A stretch of DNA of 64,000 nt from Neopestalotiopsis rosae (GCA_023078685.1 JALGAS010000001.1:3968001-4032000); one strand, 5' to 3'; counted from the stretch's first letter, positions 24,420 to 36,904 are shown. Numbers and translations: made by a program. The notes: generated by a model from the sequence alone, not told the origin.

Positions 24420-25259
24420 TAATAATACCGTCAATAAAGTGGTATAAAATTCGCCTTGTCATTTAATATATAGTTATCAGGGTTGCAACGATTAGTTTTA
24501 GTTATTAGTTTTAGTTAACTATTAACTAAATTACGTAGTTTTACTCAATCAACTAACTAACTACGGTAGTTTTACTCACCTTACTAACTAACTACGCGTA
24601 GTTTTTAGTTAGTTTAGTTAGTTTAGTTAATAACTAACTAACTACGATTCTTAAAATCTTTATTAAATTTTATTTATTTAATTAAGCTTTTATCAATAAA
24701 AAAAAGATTCAAAGAACAATTTCAAAGCTATATTAATTACAAAAATCCCATTATTAATTTATTTTATTTTAATTTTTAAAACCTTAAGTTTTTATTAATT
24801 ATTATTTTTATTATTTTTAAAATAAAATAATTAATTATGAAAAATCGAATATTAACGTTAAAATTAAAAGAATAAAAGCATTTTAATTCTCTTTTATTCT
24901 TTTATCTTTAATTATTTAAGCTTATAGTTTATTTAATAAATTAAATTAAAGTCTTTATTTTACCGTAATTAATTAGTTAGTTTAGTTAACTACTAACTAA
25001 TCGTAATTTAGTTTTACTCAAGCAACTAATTAATTACGCGTAATTTTAGTTAGTGGGTCGAAAAACTACGCGTAATTAACTAATAACTAATTATACGTAA
25101 TTTTTAATTAATTACGCGTAGTTAATTATTAGTTACCTAATTTGCAACCCTGGTAGTTATATAAAGTTTTTAAAAATCTTTTATTATTTATTAAAATTTA
25201 GAAGCGATTTAATCAGCCTTGAAAAAGACTATTTCAAACTCAGCTTTATCGGTTATTCG
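24420..25259 (-). pseudogene. Second hAT transposase fragment, interrupted by a MITE
   Basis: The pieces 24420-24477 and 25161-25259 align in order with about 26,833-26,985 of the main transposase remnant, sharing GGTATAAAATTC and CTCAGCT.TATCGGTTATTCG. The gap between them is exactly the MITE 24478-25152 plus its target copy. The right piece stops where another CAGGGTTGCAA end begins at 25260. The fragment is non-coding. Confidence 0.7.
24478..25152. mobile_element. hAT-type MITE, 675 bp, inside a transposase fragment
   Basis: Starts CAGGGTTGCAACGATTAGTT and ends AATTTGCAACCCTG. Flanked by ATAGTTAT (24470-24477) and GTAGTTAT (25153-25160), 7/8 with one G-to-A. Subterminal CTACGTAG, ACTACGGTAG and TACGCGTA palindromes place it in the same subfamily as 11041-11687. 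Homology of the sequences on both sides to one continuous stretch of the main transposase copy independently confirms the insertion. Confidence 0.87.
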
Positions 25260-25854
25260 CAGGGTTGCAAATTAGTTAACTAATAGTTAATTACGCGTAG
25301 CTAATTAAAACCTACGTGTAGTTAGTTTTTGGTTAATTACGCGTAATTAATAGACCTACTAATTAAAATTACGCGTAGTTAATTAGTTGCTTGAGTAAAA
25401 TCACGGTAGTTAATTAGTGGTCTGAGTAAAACTAAATTACACGTAATTAGCAGTTAACTACAATAATTAATTAATTACGGTATTAATTAATTTTATTATT
25501 CATTTTATTATTAATCAATCATTTAAAATCGGTTATTAGCTTTTAAACAACTGGCTAAATTAATAATAAGTTAAAATAACTAATGATAAAAATGGAAAGA
25601 TTGCACGTTAAGTTAATAATAAAGAAATAATTATTATAATTTTGTTTTATCGGTTTTTTAATTTTTTTTAATTTATTAAGCAAAGAAACCTATCTTGATT
25701 AAAAAAAGCAAACCAAAGAAATAAAATAAAAAAAATAAAAAAAATAAAACAAAAGAAACTAAAGAGATAAAATAAAAGAAATTAAAGAAATAAAACAAAA
25801 GAAACCAAAGAAATAAAATGAAAGAAATAAAAAGAATTAATCCTTTTGTTCCTT

Positions 25855-28800
25855 TATCCCATCCTCCGATTGTAAAAATTCCTGAATTTCCTGAACTAAT
25901 TTTAATCCCCAGCTTTTTAATAAAGTTAATTATTTAACCGTTTTAGGACTTAATTTATTCCGGGATTTTGAAATAATATAGCTTAACGTGGAAAAAACCC
26001 GTTTTATAGCAGCAGAAGTAGCCGGTATACCTAAATACCGCCGGGCTAAAATTGCTAAAACGGGAAATCTATATTGATTAGTTTTCCAATAAACCAATGG
26101 GTCCTCCTGATTAAATAGTTAGTTAATTAGTTAATTGATTAGTTAATAAAATAATTATAAAATAATCCACTTACGTCGCTATTTGCCACTAATTCACGAA
26201 TATAAACTTCACATTCGTTTCGAACGTTAGCAGATCGACGGTTAACGAAGAAGCCTTCTTCATCCGAATCGTAAAAATCGACCGGATCTTATATTTAGGT
26301 TTCGATTTCTCCTTCCCGTTCCAATCTAACTCTATTAAATAATTAGTTATTTATTAAAATTAATAAATTAAAAGGGAATTAATAAATAAAATAAAAGGGA
26401 ATTAATTAATAGAATAAAAAGGAATTAATTAATTAAATAAATAGGAAAATAAATTTATTTATCGTAGGCTTCGCTTAAAAATAAAATTACGTCCCATAAA
26501 ACCTTTGCGTAGAAATAAAATTTACTATTAGGTTTAAAATGGATGATTTTTTGGCGAGGATCTAAAAGAATAGCTAGTATAAACGGCTTATATCTTTAAA
26601 TATTACCGGTATTAATTCCTTTTGGAAAATAAAAATTTAATTTCCAAATACCAGCTTTAACAGCCTTCTTTAAATCTTCGGTAATAGGTTCCTAATTATT
26701 TATTAAGTTAATAAAATAAATAATTAATTGATTAAATAAAAAATAACTTATTCATTCAGGGTATCGTCTTTTAACCTGCTATAATACCTTCGAAAGTCGT
26801 TTAACTTTAAATAAAAATTATAAATGTATAATAACGCCCTCGATAAGGTGGTATAAAATTCACCCTGTAATTTAATATTTGGTTCTATAAAGATTTTAGA
26901 AATCTTTTGTAATTCGGTTAAAATAAACTAAATAGCCTCTAATAAAAAGATATTTTTAAACTCAGCTCTATCGGTTATTCGGGAAATATAATTTAATAAA
27001 TCTTTTAATTCTAAAACCGTATTAATCATATTATACGTCGAATTCCACCGGATAAAGTGATCTGGTTATTTATTTAATTAGTTAAATAATTAATAAAAAA
27101 ACAAATTAAATAAATAAATAGGTAAATTAAATAATAAAATATCTTACCGTTCGGAATTCTTTTTTATTATAATTTTAAGGTAAGCTATTATTAGCTTTGC
27201 ATCTTTCGATACCTTCTAATAATAATTTGTGGATTTCGTGGACGTATTTCGTCATAACTGCAATTCTTCGAACCCGGCTAATTAAATCTAATAAAATAAT
27301 TAATAATTTTTTAATGAATTAAACGTTAATTAATTAATAAAATAACTTACTGCTAAAAGTGGAAGCTTCTTCGATTGCAAAAGTATTTTCCGGTAATAAA
27401 TTCGGTAAAATAATATTAACGTATCGTTGTAAAATATGTTGTTTTTTTCGGTATTCGAAATATAATCTTTCAAAATCGTTTGTACCACAATATTAATAAT
27501 ATGGGCTACGCAACGGATATCGTTTTCGAAAGCTACACCGCTATCTTTTAAATAACGGGTTTTAAAAGCTTCCAGAAACGTATTATTATTCCGTGCATTA
27601 TCCCGGGCAATACTATTAATTAGTTAGTTATTAATTTAATAATTAATTAATTAATAATTAATAAAAGAATAAAAAATAAAACTTACCTAATAATATTATC
27701 CGAATCCATTAAAAATAAATGAAAGCTTCACGATTTTTTGAATTCGTTAAAAATATTAAAGCCAGAATGCTTTTCTTTAATAATATCGAAACCGATTAAC
27801 TTATATTACAAAATGAAATCAGCATCGATAAAATAAATAATAATACCCAAATAAGCGGTATTAATATTTGAAATCTAGATATCCGTTATTAACGAAAGTT
27901 TACCAAAAGTTTTAATATTCGTAAATAACGAATTATTAAAAACTAATAAAGCATTCGAAAAACTAGTATCGAGAACGGTTTTTATCATTATACGATTGAA
28001 TACCGGAATATTACTATCATTAAAATAAATTAATTAATATTAAAGAATTAATTAATTTAACGGAAAATTAATTAACTAAATTTACGGCTTTAAATAAATT
28101 AATAAATCTTTTCAAGAATTTAAATTTATAAAGCTAAAGGAGATATTATTATCGATAATAACGTTTAATAACTTCTTATTAAATTCTTTAGAATTAAAAA
28201 GAGTAGAATTCGTTTCAGCTCGTAGTCGTTTTCGGTTAGTTAATTCGAAAAAAAGAGTTATGTATTTATATTTCGGGTCCTAAATAATAATAAAATAATT
28301 AATATTAATTTAAAGTTAAGGAACTTAATAATTAAAATTAAAACTTACTTTTCTTTTTAACCTTTTCGGTTTCCTTATTGTAAGCAATATCTGGATGCTT
28401 ATTTTAGTAATGCCGGACTTAATTAAATAATCGATAAGATTTAACGTCCACGGTGACTTTATAATTACACCTACTATTTTAAAAATAAATTAATTAATTA
28501 ATAAATTAACAAAATAAATAAAATAATAGAATTAATAAAATTAAAAAAACGAAGACTTACATCATATAACGGACCTGCATTTGCCGTTTTTTCGATGGAT
28601 CGATAGGCAATAAAATACGTAAATAAAGGCCATATTTAAAAACGTAAATAGTTGATTTTTCCGGTGCTTCCAGGGTAAATCCAGCTTGGTTTTCTTTATA
28701 ATCGACAGGGTAGGAATGGCAGTCTGCAGTTAGTTGGTGCAGTTGCAGTTAACTTAAGTTAGTGCAGTTGCAGTCCGGACTTTTACTAACTGCATGCAGT

Positions 28801-29446
28801 TACTTGTCAGTTTAAGTCCGGGATTCCACTAACTTAAGTTAACTTAAGTTAGTGCATTTAATAATGCAGTTAACTGCAAGTTAACTGCAAATTACTGCTA
28901 ACTGCACTTTTGAATTAATTTTAATAGTTTTAATTTAAAAGCCCTTAATTATTTAATTTTAACTTGTTTAAATTTAATCAATTAAACTTAATTACCTTCT
29001 TTTGCTATTATAAAGTATTTATTTCATCGGTTATCAATTTATTAAATTATAATATAACTTAATAATAAATAAAAACCACTTATTTTTATTAGTTTTAATT
29101 AAAATATTATTTATTTTATTATTATTGCAGTTAGCAGTTAGTGCAGTTACTAACTGCAGTTAGTGCAGTTAAGTTTAAGTTTTAATATCACTAACTGCAG
29201 TCAGTTACAGTCCGGATTTTATCTAACTGCAGTCAGTTAAGTTGCAGTCCGGATTTTATGCAGTTAAGTTAACTGCATTGCAGTTAACTGCCAGTTAACT
29301 GCATTCCTACCCTGATAATCGATATATTTTATTGATTTCGAAGATAATAAGGGTTTCGAGGAAATAATAGAAAAAGCTGATGAATCCGGTTGCGAAGCCG
29401 AAATAACGGAAGAGGAGCCATCCTCAAAAGGGTCGTCAAAATCCAT
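25855..29446 (-). pseudogene. Decayed autonomous hAT transposase gene
   Basis: hAT transposases cut and paste DNA using an RNase H-like DDE fold with a C-terminal hATC dimerisation domain. On the minus strand the C-terminal part (about 26,105 down to 25,930) reads DPLVYWKTNQYRFPVL, then ILARRYLGIPATSAA and KRVFSTLSYIISKSRNKLSP, an unmistakable hATC signature. The N-terminus begins MDFDDPFEDGSSS at 29446. Near 28,480-28,350 a Cys/His-rich stretch with VRHY and a second His five residues on resembles a BED zinc finger. The reading is broken by stops, frameshifts and probable ancient introns, and by a 609-bp MITE (28706-29314). Mutation is lighter than in the chromovirus. The flanks lack a clear pair of terminal repeats, so element limits are not given. 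Confidence 0.85.
28706..29314. mobile_element. TGCAGTT-subfamily hAT MITE inserted in the hAT transposase gene, 609 bp
   Basis: Starts CAGGGTAGGAATGGCAGT and ends CTGCATTCCTACCCTG. Flanked by ATAATCGA at 28698-28705 and 29315-29322, a perfect 8-bp duplication as made by hAT transposases. Both ends are filled with TGCAGTTAACTGCA-like palindromes and GTGCAGTT repeats around an A+T core. It interrupts the transposase reading shortly after its N-terminus. It is among the least mutated elements in the block, which suggests a late arrival. Confidence 0.92.
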
Positions 29447-29548
29447 TTTGAAGATAAAATAAAAGAAAAGGGAATAAAATAAAATAAAATAAAAAAAACG
29501 GTTTTTGCAAAAGGTTAAATTAATCCCTTATCTAACATTAACTATAAC

Positions 29549-30221
29549 CAGGGTTATAAAATAATTAACTAAAAACTACGTATAGTTAGTTATTAATTAA
29601 TTACGCGGAATTTTTGAATATATTAACTAAAACTACGCGTAATTAATTAATTGCTTAAGTAAAACTAAACTACGATTAATTAATAATTAACTACACTAAC
29701 TAACTAATTACGAATAATAAATTAGTAAAGAAAACAATAATGGTTTTAAGTTTTTATCGCTTATTAAAAACATACAATTTAAAAGAATAAAAACGGAATA
29801 ACTCTAGCAGTTTTACTAATTGTATTATTTTTTTATTTTTTAGTTTTAATATTATTTTATTTATTAATTCATATTTTATTTATTTTTCTTCACTTTTAAA
29901 ATAAATATTATAAATTAATTTTTAATAAATAAAATAAAATAATCAATGCATTAAACTTCGTTTTTAATGCGTTATATAATTTGATAAAAAGCTTTAATTT
30001 AATAATTAAATTTTTTAAAATCGTAATTAATTAGTTATTAACTAAACTAACTAAACTAATTAATAACTACGCGTATTGAATTAATTACTTAAGCAAAACT
30101 ACCGTAATTAATTAGTTGCTTGAGTAAAACTACGTAATTTAGTTAATAAAGTAAATAAAACTACGTAGTTTAATTATTAGTTAATTAAAACTAGTAATTA
30201 AAATTAATCGTTGCAACCCTG
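29549..30221. mobile_element. Probable hAT-type MITE, 673 bp
   Basis: Starts CAGGGTTATAAAATAATTAA and ends CGTTGCAACCCTG, with the CTACG-type subterminal repeats of the 24478-25152 subfamily and almost the same length. Flanks are ACTATAAC and TTAATAAC, only 5/8 identical, so the target duplication is doubtful. It lies just upstream of the transposase start codon. Confidence 0.55.
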
Positions 30222-31931
30222 TTAATAACTAACTAATTTAATTAATAATTAAATCATTTAATTTTAATCAAAATATAACTAAGGTTGCAACGATTAATTT
30301 TAATTTTTAATCTTAGTTAATTAATAATTAAACTATATAATCTTATTTACCTTATTAATTAAATACGATTTTCTTTTATTAATCATTATTAGGGTTAGCT
30401 TTAATTTAATTAGCAATTAAGTCAAGTAAATTTAAATTAAACTTAATTAATTTAATTAATTAATTAAATTTTAAAAATATTAAATAAAACCCAATTAATT
30501 TAATTACTAGCGTAATTTAAATAAAATTAATTTAATTAGTTAATTAATTTATCTAATAATTTCCTAACTCAGAAATTTATTAATTTTTAATTAAAATAAT
30601 TTAAAACCACAGTTAATAAATTTTTAAATAAAATAACAAGTTATTGTAATTATAACGGTATTATCATCTTTATTTTATTTATTTTATTTAATTAATTAAA
30701 TCGTTTTTAAAAATCACTTTTAAGATAATTAAATTTTATTTAAAAGTACCCGGTTTTAAAAAAAAGATAATAAAATATAAATATTCGTAAAAATAAAAGC
30801 TGATAACCGGTTTTAATTAAAATTAACAGGTTTAAATAATAGATTTATTAATTATTATTTTATTATTAAAATAAAAATTCTACCTTTTTCTTTAAATTAA
30901 TAAATTATTTAATTAATTTAATTTAATTAATTATTAATATAAAATTTAATAAATTTTTAGGTTTTATTTATGCTATTATATATTATATTATAAATTTTTA
31001 TAATATAATCGTATTAAAAAGATTTTTTTAATTTTTATTCCTTTTCGTTATTAAAATTAATTATTTTATTTTTCGGATTTTTTTATTTATTTTTATAACG
31101 GGTTATTAATATATTTGCGTAAATGTTTTATATTTATATTTTTTTAAAAAAAATGTAACGTGGTCACCCTCCCGGTTTATCGTTACCAGCTGCTATTATA
31201 AACCGGTCCTATATAATATCCCGTACGTATATAAAATTAATATCGTAACTTTTAATTTTATTATTACCCCCTCGTATATTACCGTATTTTATTAATTCGT
31301 AAACGAACCGTTGCTAATTCGCTTTTATATCGATATTTATTTATTCTCGCGTCGTTTTATTATTATAATTTTAAAAGCTTTACCCCCCGGTGGCTTATAA
31401 TATCGTTATTTTTATCGTTTTTATCGATTTTTAGCGCGAACGCATAAAATAGCGCATTTGCAAAATTCGCGTATTATACGTTTTATTATTATAGCTATAT
31501 TTAATTTAATTAATATTTTTAACGTTAAATCGGCTATTATTTATTAATAGCTTACCGATTAATTATAAAATAATTTTTCTTTTATCGTTATTTAATAATA
31601 GCTTAATAATTTTTAATAATAAATCGATCGAGCCGAATAGCTAATAACGTTAAAAAGGAAGCTCCGGTAATTATAATAATAAAATAAAGGAGACGCGTTT
31701 TTTTCGTCGTCCCGTCGCCGTCGTCGCAATAACGATTCGGGGTCGGAACGCGATTATAACGTTAATTTAAAAAGGTTAATTAATATTTTTACGCTAAAAT
31801 TTTCGTTTAAATAACGGGACGAATAATTCGCCGATTTTCGTTATATTCTCGATAATACCCCGAAAAAATACCGATAATTACGTCGACGTATTAATTTAGC
31901 CGTTTCGAAAATAAATTCCTAATACCGATTT

Positions 31932-32076
31932 TATTGCACCTTATGGTATAAAAGTATAATATAAAAAAGCATATATTATTGACGATAAATTAGCTGAAGG
32001 CCAATCTTATATATTTAGGTTTAGCTGCGCTAAACGCTAAGCTTAATCTGGCTATGAGGTTGGGCTACGCCTAATA
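31932..32076 (-). mobile_element. Solo chromovirus LTR (145 bp) nested in the 2.6 kb LTR element
   Basis: Reverse-complement copy of the 145-bp LTR, from TATTGCACCTTATGG to GGGCTACGCCTAATA. Flanks GATTT (31927-31931) and AATTT (32077-32081) match at 4/5, with a G-to-A difference, so this is a probable 5-bp duplication. Confidence 0.8.
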
Positions 32077-32429
32077 AATTTTTATAGGATCGCAAAATTT
32101 AGCGGCTCGAAAATAAAAATCCGACGATAATAAAACGAACCGCTAGCGATTAAACGGCGTTTTTTTAAATAAACCGCTAGCTTAATCCGTAACGCTAATT
32201 ATTACGAAGTTATTATTATAAAATTATTCGAGGCTATATAATAAAGGCTAAAATAGCATTTTTAGGATTTTAATAATTATTTTTAATTTTTCGAGGATTA
32301 AAATAATAATCGTCGGACGGGAGCGGCTAATATCCGGTATTTTTACGCTAAGCTAATAAAGCGGTTACGAATTAAATTAAAAATATAATTTACGACGCTA
32401 TTTATTATACGCGAAAATATAATCGGTAT

Positions 32430-32639
32430 TACGGTATTATACGGCAGCCGGTCTCTGCCTAATATAGGGTATAATTAGGTGTATTAATAAAGCTGGAGAA
32501 TAAATAATCCTTTAGCCCGGCGAAGATTTATCTACGCCCCCGACCGGTAGGATGGTCGGGGCCGGGTAGAGCTGATTATAGCGCAGTAGCCGGTCGCAAT
32601 AAGGCAATTAAGTAGTGGGGTAACTAATGCGCTATTATA
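32430..32639. repeat. Copy A of the GC-rich two-hairpin repeat (about 210 bp)
   Basis: Aligns end to end with 36537-36747, from TACGGTATTATACGG to AATGCGCTATTATA. The stem CCCGACC..GGTCGGGG is mostly kept, while the GCTGGAG stem has lost pairing through C-to-T changes. Flanks ATCGGTAT and ATTGGGAT agree at 6/8. It is inserted in the 2.6 kb LTR element. Confidence 0.7.
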
Positions 32640-34026
32640 ATTGGGATTATTATTAGGCTATAAAAGCTATTTAATTTAATATTTATATTTACCGAATTAT
32701 AATCGGATCGATATCGGGTCGACCGCGATACGCTATAAAAGCGTTTTTATATTATTATTTAGCCGTTATTAGCCCCGATTTTTTCGTTTATTATTATAAA
32801 ATTTATTTAATTTTAACCTTAAGTTATTATTAAGGATTTTAAATTATCGGTATTTTTAGCCGATAATATCCGCCGGGATAAAAAAAGCAAAATAATGCTT
32901 TACCGAAAATATAATATTATTATTTATTAAAAATTAAAATATTTTTAAAACGAATTATTATTAAATCGCATAAATAACGTTAAATCGTCGTAATAATATT
33001 ATAAAGGTTTTTGTTTTTATAAGGTTTTTTTTATATAGCTAATATCGACGAATATATGCTAATAATTTATTTTATTCGTTATAATTTTATTTCCCGTTAT
33101 TATTAATTATAAATTATCGTATCGATAGTAATTCGTCGGTATATTTATAATAATCCGTCGTTTAATTATTTAATCGTTTAATTATTTAGCCTTAATTCCC
33201 CGTTAAATCCCGTCCGTCCGTTAATTATAAAATAGTTCTTAATATAAAATATTATTTTTAATAATAATTAATTTTTTAATTATTTATTTAATTTTAATAT
33301 AGCGATATTTAGCCGAATCGTAATAAAATCGCCGTCGGGGAATTAATAATACGTAATCGACCGTATAATTAATTCGTTATTATAATATAAATCTGGCGTA
33401 ATAGCTAAATACCTTTAATAATTTATCGGAATCGGATAAGCCTATTTTGCGGATAATATTATAATTATTATTAATTATTAAAAGGATTTATTTAAATCTA
33501 GGCTTAATTAGCTTATATTAAATGCTATAAAAATTAATATTTCGGGGTCGAAATAACGCTTAAAAAGGGGATAATTATAACGTGGTTATCCTCCTGGTTT
33601 ATCGTTATTAGCTATTATTATAAACCGGTTTTATATAATATTTTATATATATATAAAATTAATACCGTAGCTTTTAATTTTATTATTACCCTTCCGTATA
33701 TTGCCGCACCTTATTAATTCGTAAACGAACCGTTATTAATTCGCCCTCGTATCGATATTTATTCGTTTTCGCGTCGTCTTATTATTATAAAAAATTAAGG
33801 AATTTTAATTAATAAAAATAATTCTTTAATTTTTCCATTTTATAATAATTTTTAATTAAAGGATAATTTAATTTATTATTTAGCTTTTTTATTTATTTAC
33901 CGGCTATTTTAATAATATAAGCCCGATTTTCCGGATTAAAACTTAATTTACGATAATATTTATTTATTTAAATTATTATACGCTTTTGCGCATTAATTAT
34001 AATTTTGCAAGCTTATTTAATATAAT

Positions 34027-34171
34027 TATTAGGCATAGCCCAACCTTATGGCTAAATTAGGCTTAGCGTTTAGCGCAGCTAAACCTAAATATATAGGATT
34101 AGCCTTCGGCTAATTTATCGTTACTAATTTATCCTTTTTTATAATACACTTCGGTACCATAAAATGCAATA
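34027..34171 (+). mobile_element. Solo chromovirus LTR (145 bp), perfect 5-bp duplication
   Basis: Matches the 145-bp LTR from TATTAGGCATAGCCC to ATAAAATGCAATA. Flanked by ATAAT at 34022-34026 and 34172-34176. This is the product expected from LTR-LTR recombination of a full element. Confidence 0.87.
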
Positions 34172-34543
34172 ATAATTTTAAAAAGGCGGAATATTTTTTA
34201 AATTCTTTCGCGATTAAATTCTTTTAATAATTATATCGGTAAAATTTTAAATTTGCCTTTTTTAATTAAAAATTATAAATATTAGAAATTTTTATTTAAT
34301 TTTATAAAATAATATACCGATAAATTTATAAATAATTAAAGCTTAAACGGCGCTTTAAATAAAAATACGTTCCGATTAATTATTTTAATGCTAAAATTAA
34401 TAACTAAAATTAATCGTGCCAACCCTGCTAATAACTAACCTACGTAATTTTACTCAAATAATTAACTAATTATAATAATTTTATTTACCTTATTAATTAA
34501 TTACGCGTAATTTTTAATTAATTTAATTAATTTAATTAATAAC

Positions 34544-35253
34544 CAGGGTTAGCAGCTTAAGTTTAAGTTTTAAGTTTAAATTTTAAATTTGAATTTAAAT
34601 TAATTTATTTGAGTTAAATTTTATTTACCGTTTTTAAAAACTTATTAAGTTTTATTCACGTTAATAATTAAATTAATAAGTCTTATTTAAGCAATTAATT
34701 AAATTAATTAAATTTGAATTAATTTAATTAAATTAGTAAATTAATTTATTAATTAAAAAAAAAGCTAAAAAATTTTATTTTAATATTTAAATAATAATTA
34801 ATAAATTTATTAAACAAAACCGTTAATTTTAATTTTATCGGCTTTTTAGCTTTTATTTTTACGATTCTTTATATTTTATTATTAATTTTTCAAAACCCGG
34901 TATTTTATTAATAAAATCGAATTATTTAAATATAATTTTTTAAAATAATTTTATAAAATAAATAAAAAAGTAATAATACCGTTATAATTATAATAACTCG
35001 TTATTTTATTCAAAGTTTTAATATCCGTAATTTTAAATTATTTTTATTAAAAATTAATAAGTCTTTAAATTAATAAATTATTAAATTAATTAATTAATTT
35101 AATTAAATTAAATTTTACTTAAGCAATTAACTAAATCAATAAATTTTACTTACCGTTTTTAAAAACTTAATTAATTTAATTAATTAACTAAATCAATTAA
35201 ATTTAAATTAAACTTATTCGAGTTAACTGCTAGTTAATTTAAAGCTAACCTTA
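34544..35253. mobile_element. GAGTTAACTC-subfamily hAT MITE, 710 bp, perfect duplication
   Basis: Starts CAGGGTTAGCAGCTTAAG and ends AAAGCTAACCTTA (altered CTAACCCTG). Flanked by TTAATAAC at 34536-34543 and 35254-35261. Subterminal motifs are GAGTTAACTC-like, distinct from the TGCAGTT and ACTACGCGTAGT subfamilies. Its right target copy is immediately followed by the next element. Confidence 0.85.
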
Positions 35254-35261
35254 TTAATAAC

Positions 35262-35724
35262 CAATATTAGCAGCTTAATTTTAAATTTTAAGTTTAAGTT
35301 TGAGTTAACTCATTTAAATTAAGTTTTACTCAAGCTATTAATTAAATCAATTAAATTTTGAGTTAAACTAAATTAATTGAGTTTGAGTTAATTAACTCAA
35401 AACTCAAAAACTCAACGTACTTTTTATTAACCAAAAAATTAAATGAAAACGTTAAAATTTAAATAAAACCGTAATTAAATAAGCCTTGCCGTAACGAATT
35501 AATTAAAGTAATTATTAAATAAAAAACTTATTATTTAATAAGTGAGTTATTAACTCAAACTCAATTAAGTTTAACTTATTAAATTTTATTCAGCCCACTA
35601 ACTAAATTAAGAAATTAAAATTAGCACTTTTAAAAACTCAATTAATTTAGTTAATTAACTAAATCAATTAAATTTGAATTAAACTCACTTAAATTAACTA
35701 ACAGTTAACTCAAAGCCAACCTTA
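35262..35724. mobile_element. Second GAGTTAACTC-subfamily MITE in tandem, 463 bp
   Basis: Starts CAATATTAGCAGCTTAAT (altered CAGGGTTAGCAGCTTAAG) and ends CAAAGCCAACCTTA. It begins one base after TTAATAAC (35254-35261) and is followed by a third TTAATAAC (35725-35732), so two related elements sit between three identical 8-bp copies. Confidence 0.82.
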
Positions 35725-35953
35725 TTAATAACTAATTAATTACGATTTTCAAAAGCTTTAATTAAATTTATTTATTCAATTAAAGCTTTTATCGAATTAA
35801 ATAAAGCAATAAAAAAGAACCTTAATATATTATTTATTTTAGTATTTTTATTAAAATCTAATTTTTATTTATTTATTTTAAAACCTAAAAAAAATAAAGC
35901 ATTAAAATTAAAATAAAAAAAACTTATAAAAATAATATAAAATCTAATATAAC

Positions 35954-36434
35954 CAGGGTAGGAAAGGCAATCTATAATTAAGGTATAATTGCAATTAATT
36001 TAAATTAATACAATTGCAATCCGTATTTTTATTAAATGCATATAATTATTTATCAGTTTAAATCCGGGATTCCACTAACTTAAATTAACTTAAATTAATT
36101 ACAATAAATTATAATTAATTATATGGAAATAATAAAATAATTAATAAAAATTCGAATATTTAAATTATTTTAAAGCTTTTTATTTAAAATAAAATATTAT
36201 ATAAAGCTTTATAAAAAGGTATTAAAAGGCTTAATATTTTATTATTAATTAATTAAATAATATTATATATATTAATGCAATTAACAATTAACTAACCTAA
36301 TTGCAAAGTGCATTTAGCAATTATTTTGCAATTAATTACAAAAAATGCAATTGCAATCTGGAATTTAACTAACTATAATCAATTAAATTGCAATTTAAAT
36401 TTCATATAATTAAATTAATTATATTCCTACCCTA
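35954..36434. mobile_element. TGCAGTT-subfamily hAT MITE, 481 bp, perfect 8-bp duplication
   Basis: Starts CAGGGTAGGAAAGGCAATCT and ends ATATTCCTACCCTA (last G to A). Flanked by AATATAAC at 35946-35953 and 36435-36442. The interior is strongly RIP-altered: former TGCAGTTAACTGCA motifs read TATAATTAA- or TGCAATTAA-like. Confidence 0.87.
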
Positions 36435-36536
36435 AATATAACGAATTAAAATATTAGAGTTATTACGTTTTTATCATTTTTAATTCAGTTTTATTTATAA
36501 ATAGAAAAAGTAAATAATATTAAATATTTTAATTAT

Positions 36537-36747
36537 CACGGTATTATACTAGAGCCGGTCTCTGCTTAGCATAGGGTATAATTAGGTGTATTAACGAAGC
36601 TGGAGAATAAATAATCCTCCAGCCCGGCGAAGATCTATATACGTCCCCGACCGGGAGGATGGTCGGGGCCGGGGTGGGGCTGGCTGCAGCGCAGCAGCCG
36701 GTTATAATAGTGCAACCAGGTGGTGGGGCAACTAATGCGCCATCACA
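36537..36747. repeat. Copy B of the GC-rich two-hairpin repeat, 211 bp, perfect 8-bp duplication
   Basis: Runs from CACGGTATTATACTAG to AATGCGCCATCACA and is flanked by TTAATTAT at 36529-36536 and 36748-36755. It contains two strong stems, GCTGGAG-N10-CTCCAGC and CCCCGACC-N8-GGTCGGGG, and a CTGCAGCGCAGCAG patch. No terminal inverted repeat or coding potential is evident. The 8-bp duplication fits hAT-like integration, but the ends do not match the CAGGGT family, so its class is unknown. Confidence 0.75.
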
Positions 36748-36904
36748 TTAATTATTTTTTAATTTTATCCGTAATTAATTAATTAGTATAATTAACTATT
36801 AACTAACCGTAATTTAATTTTATTTAGACCACTAAATAACTAATTAATTACCGTAGTTTTACTCACTTTATTAATTATTAGTTAATTAACTGCCAACCCT
36901 GCTT

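Larger units (their letters stand above)
31154..33789 (+). mobile_element. Non-autonomous LTR retroelement, 2.6 kb, 214-bp LTRs
   Basis: Direct repeats at 31154-31367 and 33576-33789 (TGTAACGTGGTCACC against TATAACGTGGTTATC, both ending near TTATTATTATA) are equal in length and differ mostly by RIP-type changes. Both outer sides have AAAAA (31149-31153, 33790-33794), consistent with a 5-bp duplication, though a homopolymer is weak evidence in this context. A purine-rich AAAAAGGGGATAA lies just before the 3' LTR. The interior (about 2.2 kb) has no recognisable reverse transcriptase. It contains two later insertions, a solo chromovirus LTR and a copy of the 211-bp hairpin repeat. Confidence 0.8.
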
